From assembly GCA_032160945.1 (NCBI GenBank), contig JAVHTL010000130.1: a stretch of 9,379 nt of DNA; one strand, 5' to 3'. Both the position numbers and the translations under genes were made by a program. Under the pieces are notes generated by a model that made no database searches, was not told the DNA's origin, and saw nothing but the letters and a program-made list of their open reading frames with translations. How positions within the stretch are numbered: position 1 is the stretch's first letter; every line of letters begins with the position of its first letter. This document shows positions 1 to 7,057 of the stretch, in pieces. This stretch comes from Fervidibacter sp032160945 (GTDB lineage Bacteria; Armatimonadota; Fervidibacteria; Fervidibacterales; Fervidibacteraceae).

Positions 1-1
1 C

Positions 2-2344
2 CGATTGCGCTTTGACCCATTTGGTGGGGCGAATTTTGAAGTTGAGTTCATCCGCATAGTTGAGTTGGAAACGGGACGCGAGACGAGGGACGCGGGACGG
101 ATAACAGAGTGGTTGGTTATCGGTGATACGAGTGTGAAGCGAGAGAAAGAGGGTTGGACGGTGACGATGAACGAGCCTAATGCTTTGCTTTTAGCGCCTA
201 TTTCGGCTGACGCAGAGGCTAACTCCTTCATTTCCTTTCACATGGCAGTTAGCAAGGGCAACTATGCAACGGTTTATTTTGCCAATGAAAAGGAGCATGG
301 GTTGAAGCAGGTGACTGTTTACCCAATTGTCGCCGACGGAAAGGAATACACTTACAACCTTGACATGATTGTCCATCAAAATTGGCATGGGCGAATCATC
401 GCTTTGGGTTTGAGACCGAGCGATGAAGCGGGGGCAATTGTGCGATTGAATTGGTTCAATGTTGAAAGTAAACCGTCAGGTTCGCCAAGTTTGAGGGTTA
501 TCAACTTCGCTTTGGATGATGCATCTCCTCGCGTTGGTGTTCCGACGAGTTTGGTGGCGACGATTACAAATTCTGGTGGCGAAACGGCAAGGAATGTCAA
601 AGTGAGATTAGTTTTGCCAAAGGGCATTGATTTGAAAGTTGAGCCAAGTTCAAGGATTGAGTCGTTAGAATTTGAAGACGAGGTAACACTTCAATGGCAA
701 GTTGTTGCCCAAAGACCCACAAAGGGGGAAGCAATTTTGGATGTTGTAGCAGACAATGCACCTAAAACCACTGCCAAAGTGCCCCTCAATTTCCTGCCTC
801 GTCCATTCATTCCAAAGAGCGATTATGTGCCAAAACCAAATCCAGTTCGTGGCAAGTATGAGGTCGGAGTTTACTACTTCCCTGGTTGGCACAGTTTCAG
901 TTCATGGTTTTACATCTTTCGCTTCCCCGAACGAAAGCCTTTTTTGGGTTGGTATCGTGAAGGTGACCCTGAAGTTGCCGACTGGCACATCAAATGGGCG
1001 GTTGAACATGGCATCACCTTCTTCGCCTACGACTGGTATTGGGAAAGAGGAGCAAGGAAATTGGAACACGCTTTGCACAATGGCTACATGAAGGCTCGTT
1101 ATCGGAACTTGCTCAAGTTCTGTTTGCTTTGGGCAAACCACAATCAACCTAAAACTTCGTCGCTTGAGGATTGCATTACTGTCACTCGCTTTTGGATTGA
1201 GCACTATTTTCGTCAACCTGAATACCTGACAATTGATGGCAAACCTGTTGTGTTCATTTTTCAACCAAGCCGTTTGACCGAAGATTTGGGTAGCGAAGGC
1301 GTTCGCAAGGCGTTTGATGTGATGAGGCAGGAGTGCCTCAATCATGGTTTGAAGGGGCTTTACCTTGTTGCATGTCTTCGCTACCCAGATGAGGCGAAGT
1401 TAAGGGCGCAGGAAGGATATGACGCTGTCAGCGCCTACACATGGACAAATTTGGGGAGAAGGGCTTTGGATTTGTGGGCGCCTTACGACTCCCTTCTTGA
1501 GGGCTATCGGAATTATTGGCAGCAAATTGTTAAGGTCAGCCAAATCCCGCTCATTTTGCCCATTAACGGTGGTTGGGATCCGAGACCTTGGTATGGCGAT
1601 GTTCATTCGGTTCGCTTTGGAAGGACACCACAAAAGTTTCGCCAGCATCTGCAAGATGCGAAAGCGTTCCTTGACAAGTTTGTGCCAAAGGGGGAGGCAT
1701 TGCCAATTGCCATCATTGAAGCGTGGAATGAGTGGGGAGAAGGCAGTTACATTGAGCCACACGCCGAATTTGGGTTCGGCTACTTGGACGCTGTGCGCGA
1801 AGTTTTCACTGATGCATCCAAAGAGCACATTGACCTTACCCCTGTTGATGTTGGCTTGGCGCTGAAAGAAGTTGAGCGTTTGCCAATTCACAAAAATTCG
1901 TGGGAGTTTGAAGAAGGCGACGAAGGGTGGCGAGGATGGGTTCACTTGCGGGATGTCCGTGTGGAAAACGGTAGGCTAATTGGTGAGACGACGGGTTACG
2001 ACCCGATATTTTTTGGACCTCCAGTTCGGATTCGTGCAAGTCAGTTTAGGTTCGTGATTGTGAAGATGCGCCTTCAAAGCAAGGATGGTAAAGTGTTCCC
2101 TGACAAGGGGCAATTGTTCTGGAAAACATTAGCAACTTCACTACAACTTCCAGCAAACATTTACGCATTTAGCCCCCGTGCTGCTTTCACTTTCACGGTT
2201 CAGGTTGACGGTCAATGGCACGAATACCGCTTGCCTGTCCACGAGAGTAAAAGTTGGCGTGGCATCATCAATTCCTTGCGAATAGACCCATGCACAAATG
2301 CGAATGTTCTCGTTGAAGTTGACTACATTAAGATCGCTCCATGA
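2..2344 (+). CDS. GH99/WbsX-like multi-domain carbohydrate-active protein (5' partial)
   Basis: Probable glycan-acting protein with a glycoside hydrolase family 99-like (WbsX-type) TIM-barrel domain. Residue numbers count from the TTG at 5. The barrel spans about 285-615: a first strand VGVYYFPGWH (287-296), GITFFAYDWYW (336-346), WANHNQ (376-381) and EAWNEWGEG (572-580). By family knowledge, the NEWxE glutamates (576 and 579) match the paired catalytic carboxylates of GH99 endo-alpha-mannosidases/mannanases. An Ig/CARDB-like beta-sandwich lies at about 161-262. A carbohydrate-binding-like beta-sandwich ends the protein (about 640-779), and a related one appears near 36-155. The frame is open to the left edge, and the first residues (RFDPFGGANFEVEFIRIV) look like the end of another sandwich domain, so the true start is upstream and the TTG is probably internal. 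Secretion is likely for such an architecture, but any signal peptide lies outside the window. The exact substrate is unknown; WbsX relatives also occur in O-antigen clusters. Confidence 0.8.
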   Translation, partial: RLRFDPFGGANFEVEFIRIVELETGRETRDAGRITEWLVIGDTSVKREKEGWTVTMNEPNALLLAPISADAEANSFISFHMAVSKGNYATVYFANEKEHGLKQVTVYPIVADGKEYTYNLDMIVHQNWHGRIIALGLRPSDEAGAIVRLNWFNVESKPSGSPSLRVINFALDDASPRVGVPTSLVATITNSGGETARNVKVRLVLPKGIDLKVEPSSRIESLEFEDEVTLQWQVVAQRPTKGEAILDVVADNAPKTTAKVPLNFLPRPFIPKSDYVPKPNPVRGKYEVGVYYFPGWHSFSSWFYIFRFPERKPFLGWYREGDPEVADWHIKWAVEHGITFFAYDWYWERGARKLEHALHNGYMKARYRNLLKFCLLWANHNQPKTSSLEDCITVTRFWIEHYFRQPEYLTIDGKPVVFIFQPSRLTEDLGSEGVRKAFDVMRQECLNHGLKGLYLVACLRYPDEAKLRAQEGYDAVSAYTWTNLGRRALDLWAPYDSLLEGYRNYWQQIVKVSQIPLILPINGGWDPRPWYGDVHSVRFGRTPQKFRQHLQDAKAFLDKFVPKGEALPIAIIEAWNEWGEGSYIEPHAEFGFGYLDAVREVFTDASKEHIDLTPVDVGLALKEVERLPIHKNSWEFEEGDEGWRGWVHLRDVRVENGRLIGETTGYDPIFFGPPVRIRASQFRFVIVKMRLQSKDGKVFPDKGQLFWKTLATSLQLPANIYAFSPRAAFTFTVQVDGQWHEYRLPVHESKSWRGIINSLRIDPCTNANVLVEVDYIKIAP
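73..100 (+). repeat. Four-unit heptanucleotide tandem tract inside the GH99-like gene
   Basis: Four consecutive 7-base units are visible: GGGACGC, GAGACGA, GGGACGC, GGGACGG. They follow the consensus GRGACGN and are far more G-rich than the surrounding gene. The tract encodes the hydrophilic linker around GRETRDAGR, between the end of one beta-sandwich domain and the start of the next. Being 28 bases long it is not a multiple of three, so gain or loss of one unit would shift the frame. A GAGACGA unit also occurs at 2345-2351, just after this gene's stop, which may be chance. Confidence 0.55.
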
Positions 2345-2509
2345 GAGACGAACGAGATGGGCGAATAACCGCTGGAGACTCAGTTTGGCTCAAAAATTCA
2401 CTCCCGCACTTTTGAGGTAGAACAGCCTTACCATTGCTACTCAGTCGTTCGTGGTGGAGAATTGGCAAAATGGCATCGTGAGGTGATGACGCAGAAAGGA
2501 GGGTAAAGG
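2345..2509. other. Intergenic stretch without a convincing gene
   Basis: This 165-base gap separates the GH99-like gene from the asparaginase gene. One 45-codon open stretch (2369-2506, plus strand, containing FEVEQPYHCYSVVRGG and ELAKWHREVM) has protein-like composition but no ATG, GTG or TTG start before its last third and no ribosome binding site. A 24-codon frame starts at the ATG that overlaps the GH99 stop (2341) and ends at about 2415, also without its own ribosome binding site. The two frames could be pieces of one decayed gene, but I do not recognise it. No clear terminator hairpin with a T tract is seen. The last bases carry the AAAGGAGGG ribosome binding site of the next gene. Confidence 0.4.
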
Positions 2510-3526
2510 ATGGAGTCGCTAAAGGTTGAAGTCGTCAGAAAAAGCATTGTTGAAGCCACTCATCTCGTTCACGCCATAGCCCTTGATGAAAATGGCAAGC
2601 AAATTGTCGCTTTCGGTAATTCCGAAATTGTCACTTATTGGCGAAGCACAGCCAAACCTTTTCAAGCGATGGCTGTCGTCATAACAGGCGCAGCGGATGC
2701 ATTTGGGTTGGATGCTAAGGGGTTGGCAATTGCTTGCGGTTCTCACTCAGGTAGCGCCGAGCACATAGCAGTCGTAAGGGGCATGCTTTCAAAAGCAGGA
2801 CTGACGGAATTGCAACTTCAATGTGGCATCCATGAACCTTTTGATGCTGAAGAGCGCAACCGACTAATTCGTGAAGGTTTGAAACCCTCTCCTCTGCACA
2901 GCAATTGCTCTGGCAAACATGCAGCGATGCTGCTTGCGGCAAAACATCTCGGCGCACCTTTGGAAACTTATCGTCAGCCTGACCATCCAGTTCAGCAAAT
3001 TATCGCCCAAGTTTTAGTTGCGGCTACGGATGAACCGAATTTGCTTGAGACCGTAGTTGCCGACGGTTGCGGCGCTCCAATTTGGGCGTCCTCGCTGCGC
3101 TCAATTGCTTTGGCTTTCCACAGGTTCGTCACTCAAACTTTCCCTGACCTTGACACTTCTTTCCCACTTGGATTGACCGCAAATGATGCTGCGAGGCGAT
3201 TAGTTGAGGCTATGGCTCAGCATCCCGAAATGATTTCAGGCAGGGGCATGTGGAACACAAAATTCATTGAAGCGACAAATGGGCGTTTCATCAGCAAAGG
3301 AGGAGCAGAAGGTTTGTTTGCTGGCGCCTTCAGGGACGGGCGAGCCATAGCCGTGAAAGTTCAAGATGGCAGCCACAGGGCAACACCAATTGCTGTCACA
3401 ACACTGCTTGAGCATTTCGGTTGGTTGACCAAAAGCGAAATTGAAGCATTGTCCGAATTTCTCAACCCCGACCTCAAAAATTTGCATGGCGAAAAAATCG
3501 GGAACATGCAGGTTGTGTTCCCTTAA
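2510..3526 (+). CDS. L-asparaginase, AnsA/ReAV (class 3) type
   Basis: Predicted cytoplasmic asparaginase of the Rhizobium etli AnsA family (Asparaginase_II, PF06089), hydrolysing L-asparagine to aspartate and ammonia. At 338 residues it is a little shorter than the Rhizobium enzyme. The key positions recalled for ReAV all have counterparts here at a constant offset of two: Ser46 and Lys49 in RSTAKPFQ, Ser78 in ACGSHSG, Cys133 and Lys136 in HSNCSGKH, Asp185 and Cys187 in ADGCGAP. This fits both the two Ser-Lys pairs and the Cys/Lys/Cys zinc site described for class 3 enzymes. The glycine-rich ISKGGAEGLFAGA segment further along is also typical. The ATG is preceded at six bases by AAAGGAGGG. 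There is no signal peptide, arguing for a metabolic rather than a periplasmic role. The neighbours do not suggest a dedicated asparagine pathway. The family call is strong; activity is inferred. Confidence 0.88.
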   Translation: MESLKVEVVRKSIVEATHLVHAIALDENGKQIVAFGNSEIVTYWRSTAKPFQAMAVVITGAADAFGLDAKGLAIACGSHSGSAEHIAVVRGMLSKAGLTELQLQCGIHEPFDAEERNRLIREGLKPSPLHSNCSGKHAAMLLAAKHLGAPLETYRQPDHPVQQIIAQVLVAATDEPNLLETVVADGCGAPIWASSLRSIALAFHRFVTQTFPDLDTSFPLGLTANDAARRLVEAMAQHPEMISGRGMWNTKFIEATNGRFISKGGAEGLFAGAFRDGRAIAVKVQDGSHRATPIAVTTLLEHFGWLTKSEIEALSEFLNPDLKNLHGEKIGNMQVVFP

Positions 3527-3544
3527 AACGATGAAAAAGGTGGC

Positions 3545-3575
3545 TTGACGATTTCGCCCTAAACCATGTCAAAAT
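3545..3575 (+). promoter_or_regulatory. Possible sigma70-type promoter for yceI
   Basis: TTGACG (3545-3550) resembles a -35 box. CAAAAT (3570-3575) is a weak -10 candidate (4 of 6 matches), separated by a longer than ideal 19-base spacer. It sits in the 88-base gap between the asparaginase stop and yceI, where a promoter would make sense, but the -10 match is poor and the call is tentative. Confidence 0.25.
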
Positions 3576-3614
3576 TTAAGTGCTAAAAATCTGAAATGAA
3601 GGAGGTGTATTTTC

Positions 3615-4196
3615 ATGCGTAAATTCTTTTCGGTTACGATAATTTGTGGGATTTCGGTTCTCACACTTAGCCTCGCTTTGGCTGCCGAAACTTACGAAGT
3701 TGACCCTGTTCACTCTTTCGTGATTTTCCGCTGTTTGAATGTTGCTCAAGCAAACTCGGTGTTCGTCTATGGTCGCTTCACTGACATAAAGGGTCAAATC
3801 GTTTTTGACAAAGACCCAGCCAAAAGTTCCGTTGAAATCACCATAAACGTTGAAAGTTTGGACACTGGAGTGCCTGATAGGGACAAGCACTTGAAAAGCC
3901 CTGACTTCCTCAATGCTAAGCAATTTCCAACCATCACTTTCAAAAGCAGGAAGATTGAAGCCATCGGTAAAAATCGTTTCCAAGTTACGGGTGATTTGAC
4001 CTTGCACGGCACCACTCGTCCCATCACCGTAAAGGTCACAAAAGTCGGTGAAGGCAAAAACTTCAAAGGCATGCAAGTTATTGGCTTTGAAACTACCTTC
4101 ACCGTAAAGCGAAGCGATTTTGGGATGAAAGGGCTGATGAATGTCGCCGCCGATGAAGTGACTTTGACAGTAGCCATCATGGGAATCAGGAAATAA
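3615..4196 (+). CDS. YceI-family periplasmic/extracytoplasmic lipid-binding protein
   Basis: A 193-residue secreted protein of the YceI family, which forms a lipocalin-like beta-barrel that binds isoprenoid or other long-chain amphiphiles (known for the Thermus homologue and E. coli YceI). Residues 1-24 form a Sec signal peptide: MRK, then a hydrophobic run ending in LALAA, with likely cleavage just before ETYEVD. There is no lipobox cysteine. Family landmarks are YEVDPVHSFVIF at the mature N-terminus, DRDKHLKSPDFLNAKQFPTI in the middle, GDLTLHGTTRPITVKV and the C-terminal SDFGMKGLMNVAADEVTLTV. Length is typical. The start is fixed by GGAGGTG at 3601-3607. The membrane-protein gene follows after 33 bases, suggesting an operon. 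The ligand and any stress or quinone role cannot be told from the sequence. Confidence 0.92.
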   Translation: MRKFFSVTIICGISVLTLSLALAAETYEVDPVHSFVIFRCLNVAQANSVFVYGRFTDIKGQIVFDKDPAKSSVEITINVESLDTGVPDRDKHLKSPDFLNAKQFPTITFKSRKIEAIGKNRFQVTGDLTLHGTTRPITVKVTKVGEGKNFKGMQVIGFETTFTVKRSDFGMKGLMNVAADEVTLTVAIMGIRK

Positions 4197-4229
4197 GCTA
4201 AGGACTGCACATTAAGAGGATGAGCCTTC

Positions 4230-5099
4230 ATGGTTTTTTTCCTAAAGTCGGCTTTGATTTTGAGCCTACCTCCTTTCGTTGCCACATCCTTGATTTTGCT
4301 CTTTGCCCTCATTGCATTAAAGCGAGGCTTGCTGACCTTAAGCCGATTTTTGACCGCTTTGGCAATTGCTTTCGGTTACGCTGTCGGTCACAGAATAGCG
4401 ACTGGTTCGCTTGAGTTCATCCCCAAATCTGTTGAAGGCTGGTTGCCGTTATTAGCCTTCTTAGCATCGCTGCTTTCGCCCCTTGAAAACTTGCCAAAAC
4501 TTTTTGCGCCGTTTAGGCTCTCGTTTCGGTTGGCTTTTGGAATTTTTGCAGTTACGATTTTGCTGATGCCATCAGCGGTCTTGAGCCTTTCAGCGAAAAT
4601 CACTTGGGCTATTGTTTTTGGCTTAGCGTTTGCATTCATTTGGACAGGATTGGATGAACTTTCGGAAAGACAACCCGATGCGGTTTTGCCATTCTCGCTC
4701 TCGTTGATTGCAGCACTCAATAGCACTGCGCTTTTTATCTCACACTCCGCCCAACTGAGCCAACTTTCAGGAGTGGGGGCATCGGTCGCTGGTGCAATTT
4801 TTGTCCTTTGCTTTTGGCAGAGGCAATGGTCAATGGTGAAAAGTGCATCAGGCGTGTTCGTTTTGTTACTTTTCGGCATCAATGTTAGTGGCATGTTTTA
4901 TGCCGATTTACCTTTAATGTCGGCAATCTTCTTTTGGCTTGCTCCTTTGTCGGGATGGGTTTTCATCTTACCCTTCAGTGAAAACTTTCCTTTTAGGTCT
5001 CAAGTTGCACTGCGAGTTGCGACTTCCCTTCTGCTTGCTTTCGTCGGTGTCATCGTCGCGATTCTCAAAAACGGTTTACCAACGAGTGGCTATTACTGA
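4230..5099 (+). CDS. Unrecognised polytopic membrane protein
   Basis: A 289-residue, strongly hydrophobic protein with roughly eight to ten predicted membrane helices (for example around 7-30, 36-54, 98-118, 124-142, 155-175, 182-198, 206-224, 230-250 and 262-283). There is no signal peptide beyond the first helix and no motif I can tie to a transporter or enzyme family. A conspicuous polar patch, WTGLDELSERQPDAVLP (around 139-155), lies between helices and is the best candidate for a conserved functional loop. Periodic small and aromatic residues fit a permease or exporter, but that is only a guess. The ATG at 4230 follows AAGAGGA (4214-4220) at nine bases. Another ATG at 4220 opens only a short frame. 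The gene sits 33 bases after yceI and is likely co-transcribed with it. It is the last plus-strand gene before the convergent junction. Confidence 0.75.
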   Translation: MVFFLKSALILSLPPFVATSLILLFALIALKRGLLTLSRFLTALAIAFGYAVGHRIATGSLEFIPKSVEGWLPLLAFLASLLSPLENLPKLFAPFRLSFRLAFGIFAVTILLMPSAVLSLSAKITWAIVFGLAFAFIWTGLDELSERQPDAVLPFSLSLIAALNSTALFISHSAQLSQLSGVGASVAGAIFVLCFWQRQWSMVKSASGVFVLLLFGINVSGMFYADLPLMSAIFFWLAPLSGWVFILPFSENFPFRSQVALRVATSLLLAFVGVIVAILKNGLPTSGYY

Positions 5100-5186
5100 C
5101 TGTTTGAGCAATTTGCATCAAGCAGGTGAGATGTCCCGACAGAAATGTTGGAATGTCTATAAGCCTAAAGCGTGAAAATGTTAGCC
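5100..5186. other. Convergent intergenic junction, weak hairpin only
   Basis: This 87-base gap lies between the 3' ends of the membrane-protein gene (plus) and panC (minus). A terminator would be expected here. The only visible structure is a 6-bp hairpin with a GAAA tetraloop (CCGACA at 5136-5141 against TGTTGG at 5146-5151, including one G-T pair), not followed by a T tract on either side. I therefore do not call an intrinsic terminator. Confidence 0.35.
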
Positions 5187-6038
5187 TTACTCCCCTTTGC
5201 CCAAAACCCACTCGTCAATCAACCTTGTCTGACCGACAAAAACGGCGAGCAAGATAACTGCGGGTTTGCTAACGATGGGAACAGGCTCAAGAGTTTCGGC
5301 ATCAACGATTTCAACATACTGGGGACGAGCAAGCGGTTCAGTTGCGAGAACTTCCCAAACCTTTGCTTTCAAACGAGCGACATCCCTTTCTCCGCTGCGA
5401 AAGAGTTCGTCGGCAGCCTTCAACGCTCTGTTAAGCACAGTTGCAGCCTTCCGTTCATCCTCGCTCAAGTAAGTGTTGCGACTGCTCATCGCCAACCCAT
5501 CAGGTTCACGAATTGTCGGGCAAGGAACGACTTCAATGGGGAAATTCAGGTCTCTTACCATCCGTTGAACAACTCGCAACTGCTGAAAGTCCTTCTCACC
5601 GAAATAGGCTTTGTGGGGAAAAACAATGTTGAACAATTTGGCTACAACTGTCGTCACACCGCGAAAATGACCAGGGCGATAAAAGCCTTCAAGCCCTTTC
5701 GTCAGTTCAGTCACTTCAACGAAGGTTTGGTAACCCTCTGGATACATGTCCTCATCCTTCGGTGCGAAAACGATGTCAACACCAACTTCTTCAGCCATCT
5801 TCAAATCGCGCTGCAAATCACGCGGGTAGCGGTTGAAATCTTCCCTCGGTCCAAACTGCAGCGGGTTGACATAAATGCTCACAACAACCGCATCACACTC
5901 TTGCCTTGCTCGCCTCATGAGCGACAAATGCCCCTCGTGAAAGTAGCCCATCGTCGGCACGAAACCGATGATTTTTCCTTGAGCGCGCAACTCAAGGGAA
6001 CGCTTTTGCATCGCTTCAGGCTTTTCAAAGATTTCCAT
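5187..6038 (-). CDS. panC: Pantothenate synthetase (pantoate--beta-alanine ligase)
   Basis: Catalyses ATP-dependent condensation of pantoate with beta-alanine to pantothenate, via a pantoyl-adenylate, in coenzyme A synthesis (cytoplasmic). Clear family motifs: PTMGYFHEGHLSL with the HxGH signature at residues 34-37, VNPLQFGPREDF..YPR, YRPGHFRGVTTVVAKLF, AYFGEKDFQQL, and the KMSKS-like AMSSRNTYLS. From the ATG at 6038 the protein has 283 residues, the same as E. coli PanC. An in-frame ATG at 6113 would add 25 non-homologous residues and overlap the upstream stop at 6110. It is rejected because GGAGGTG (minus strand, 6052-6046) sits seven bases before 6038. The gene is last of the minus-strand series and lies 71 bases after the deoxyhypusine-synthase-like gene. 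panB and panD are not in the window. Confidence 0.96.
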   Translation of the reverse strand: MEIFEKPEAMQKRSLELRAQGKIIGFVPTMGYFHEGHLSLMRRARQECDAVVVSIYVNPLQFGPREDFNRYPRDLQRDLKMAEEVGVDIVFAPKDEDMYPEGYQTFVEVTELTKGLEGFYRPGHFRGVTTVVAKLFNIVFPHKAYFGEKDFQQLRVVQRMVRDLNFPIEVVPCPTIREPDGLAMSSRNTYLSEDERKAATVLNRALKAADELFRSGERDVARLKAKVWEVLATEPLARPQYVEIVDAETLEPVPIVSKPAVILLAVFVGQTRLIDEWVLGKGE

Positions 6039-6040
6039 CT

Positions 6041-6052
6041 CAGAACACCTCC
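6041..6052 (-). promoter_or_regulatory. Ribosome binding site fixing the panC start
   Basis: The minus strand reads GGAGGTGTTCTG, followed by AG and the ATG at 6038. The same 12 bases precede dcd (9216-9205) at the same distance from its start. This decides the shorter panC start over the upstream ATG. Confidence 0.8.
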
Positions 6053-6109
6053 ACATTTGCAAAAAAACGGAAGCCAAATTCTCGTCCTGAACCTGACCAA
6101 CTCTTTCGC

Positions 6110-7057
6110 TCACAGGTTTTCCAAAACTGCTTGGGCGAACATCGGGATGAGCAACTCATGGTGACCGACGATGTAGTAGCCTTTGCCTCCCAAAGCATCC
6201 GCTTTCTCTGGCGGGTTGCGCCATGAACGGTAGTGGCGGATGAAGTCAAAGGTGACGCCGACAAACCGTTCGGGTTCGCTCCACAGGTTGCGAGAAACTG
6301 TCAACGCCTTTTCAAGCACTGTGGGCAATAAAACCGCAGAACCCCAAAGCATGACAACTCCGTCGGTCAAGTCACGAACCAAACGGCAAAGAAGCCGAAA
6401 ATCGTGATGTGTCGCAACTCCCCACGCTGCAGGGTCAAAACTTCCGTGCGTGTGGTTGACATCCGTCCCAATTGCGACATGGACAGTCACAGGGACACCC
6501 ATTTGAGCACACTGAGCCAACACACTGAATTCCACGAACTTTCCCTCGCTTTCCAAAAGCGCTTCACCGATGGCTCGCCCAAGCCCAATACCTTTTTCCG
6601 CCGCTCGCCTCGCCGCAGCGTTGACAAAATCGCAGGGTTCTTTTGCCATGCCGAAAGTGCCAGTTTTCATGCCTTCGGTTACATCCTCGCTCGTGTGCCC
6701 GAAAAGCGCCAATTCAACATCGTGGTATGCGGTTGCGCCGTTGACGGCAATTGCAGTAATCACGCCCTCGCGCACAAGTTGAATGACAATCGGACTCAAA
6801 CCGACCTTGATGACATGTGCGCCGAAAAGGACGATGACGGGACGGTTGTTTCGCCTCGCTTGAACGACTGCATCCACAACTTCGCGCAACTCTTTTGCTG
6901 CGAGTATGTGGGGAAGTGACCGCCAAAATTCGGAGAAACTTGCGCCCTTGCTCAGCGGTTTCGCCAGCAAGTCAACATCAACTTTGCTTTGCCTTTCGGC
7001 GACCGAAATTGTTCTAACTTTTGTCAAGTCCGCAGGTTGAATTTGCTGGTCGCTCAT
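6110..7057 (-). CDS. Deoxyhypusine-synthase-like protein of unknown function
   Basis: A 315-residue soluble protein. Its central region, VLFGAHVIKVGLSP (76-89), then VNGATAYHDVELALFGHTSEDV (in parts, 105-126) and TGTFGMAKE (132-140), resembles bacterial proteins that I associate with the deoxyhypusine-synthase-like NAD-binding fold. That is recall, not a search. Further conserved-looking stretches are GTDVNHTHGSFD (197-208), a glycine/serine segment MLWGSAVLLP and a C-terminal GGKGYYIVGHHELLIP. The catalytic lysine motif of true deoxyhypusine synthase (a GxPKH-type element) is not apparent and there is no eIF5A substrate here, so hypusine formation is unlikely. The histidines of NHTHG could bind a metal or substrate. 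Its ATG overlaps the upstream stop by four bases (ATGA, 7057-7054) and has its own GGGGGTG site, indicating translational coupling to the phosphoglycosyltransferase gene. Confidence 0.6.
   Translation of the reverse strand: MSDQQIQPADLTKVRTISVAERQSKVDVDLLAKPLSKGASFSEFWRSLPHILAAKELREVVDAVVQARRNNRPVIVLFGAHVIKVGLSPIVIQLVREGVITAIAVNGATAYHDVELALFGHTSEDVTEGMKTGTFGMAKEPCDFVNAAARRAAEKGIGLGRAIGEALLESEGKFVEFSVLAQCAQMGVPVTVHVAIGTDVNHTHGSFDPAAWGVATHHDFRLLCRLVRDLTDGVVMLWGSAVLLPTVLEKALTVSRNLWSEPERFVGVTFDFIRHYRSWRNPPEKADALGGKGYYIVGHHELLIPMFAQAVLENL

Noticed and set aside
4388..4894. A 168-codon open frame antisense to the membrane-protein gene
   Set aside because: It is the hydrophilic complement of a hydrophobic coding frame, has no supporting start signal and is fully contained in a better gene.
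5136..5151. Hairpin CCGACA-GAAA-TGTTGG between the convergent genes as a terminator
   Set aside because: The stem is only six pairs including a G-T, and no T tract follows on either strand.
6039..6113. Longer panC start at the ATG at 6113
   Set aside because: It would add 25 residues absent from the family and overlap the upstream stop. The strong GGAGGTG sits before the ATG at 6038, giving the usual 283 residues.
5172..6164. A 330-codon open frame on the plus strand opposite panC
   Set aside because: It lies wholly antisense to a clear panC and runs on into the next gene, has no ribosome binding site and gives a low-complexity, non-family-like protein. It is a shadow of panC codon usage.
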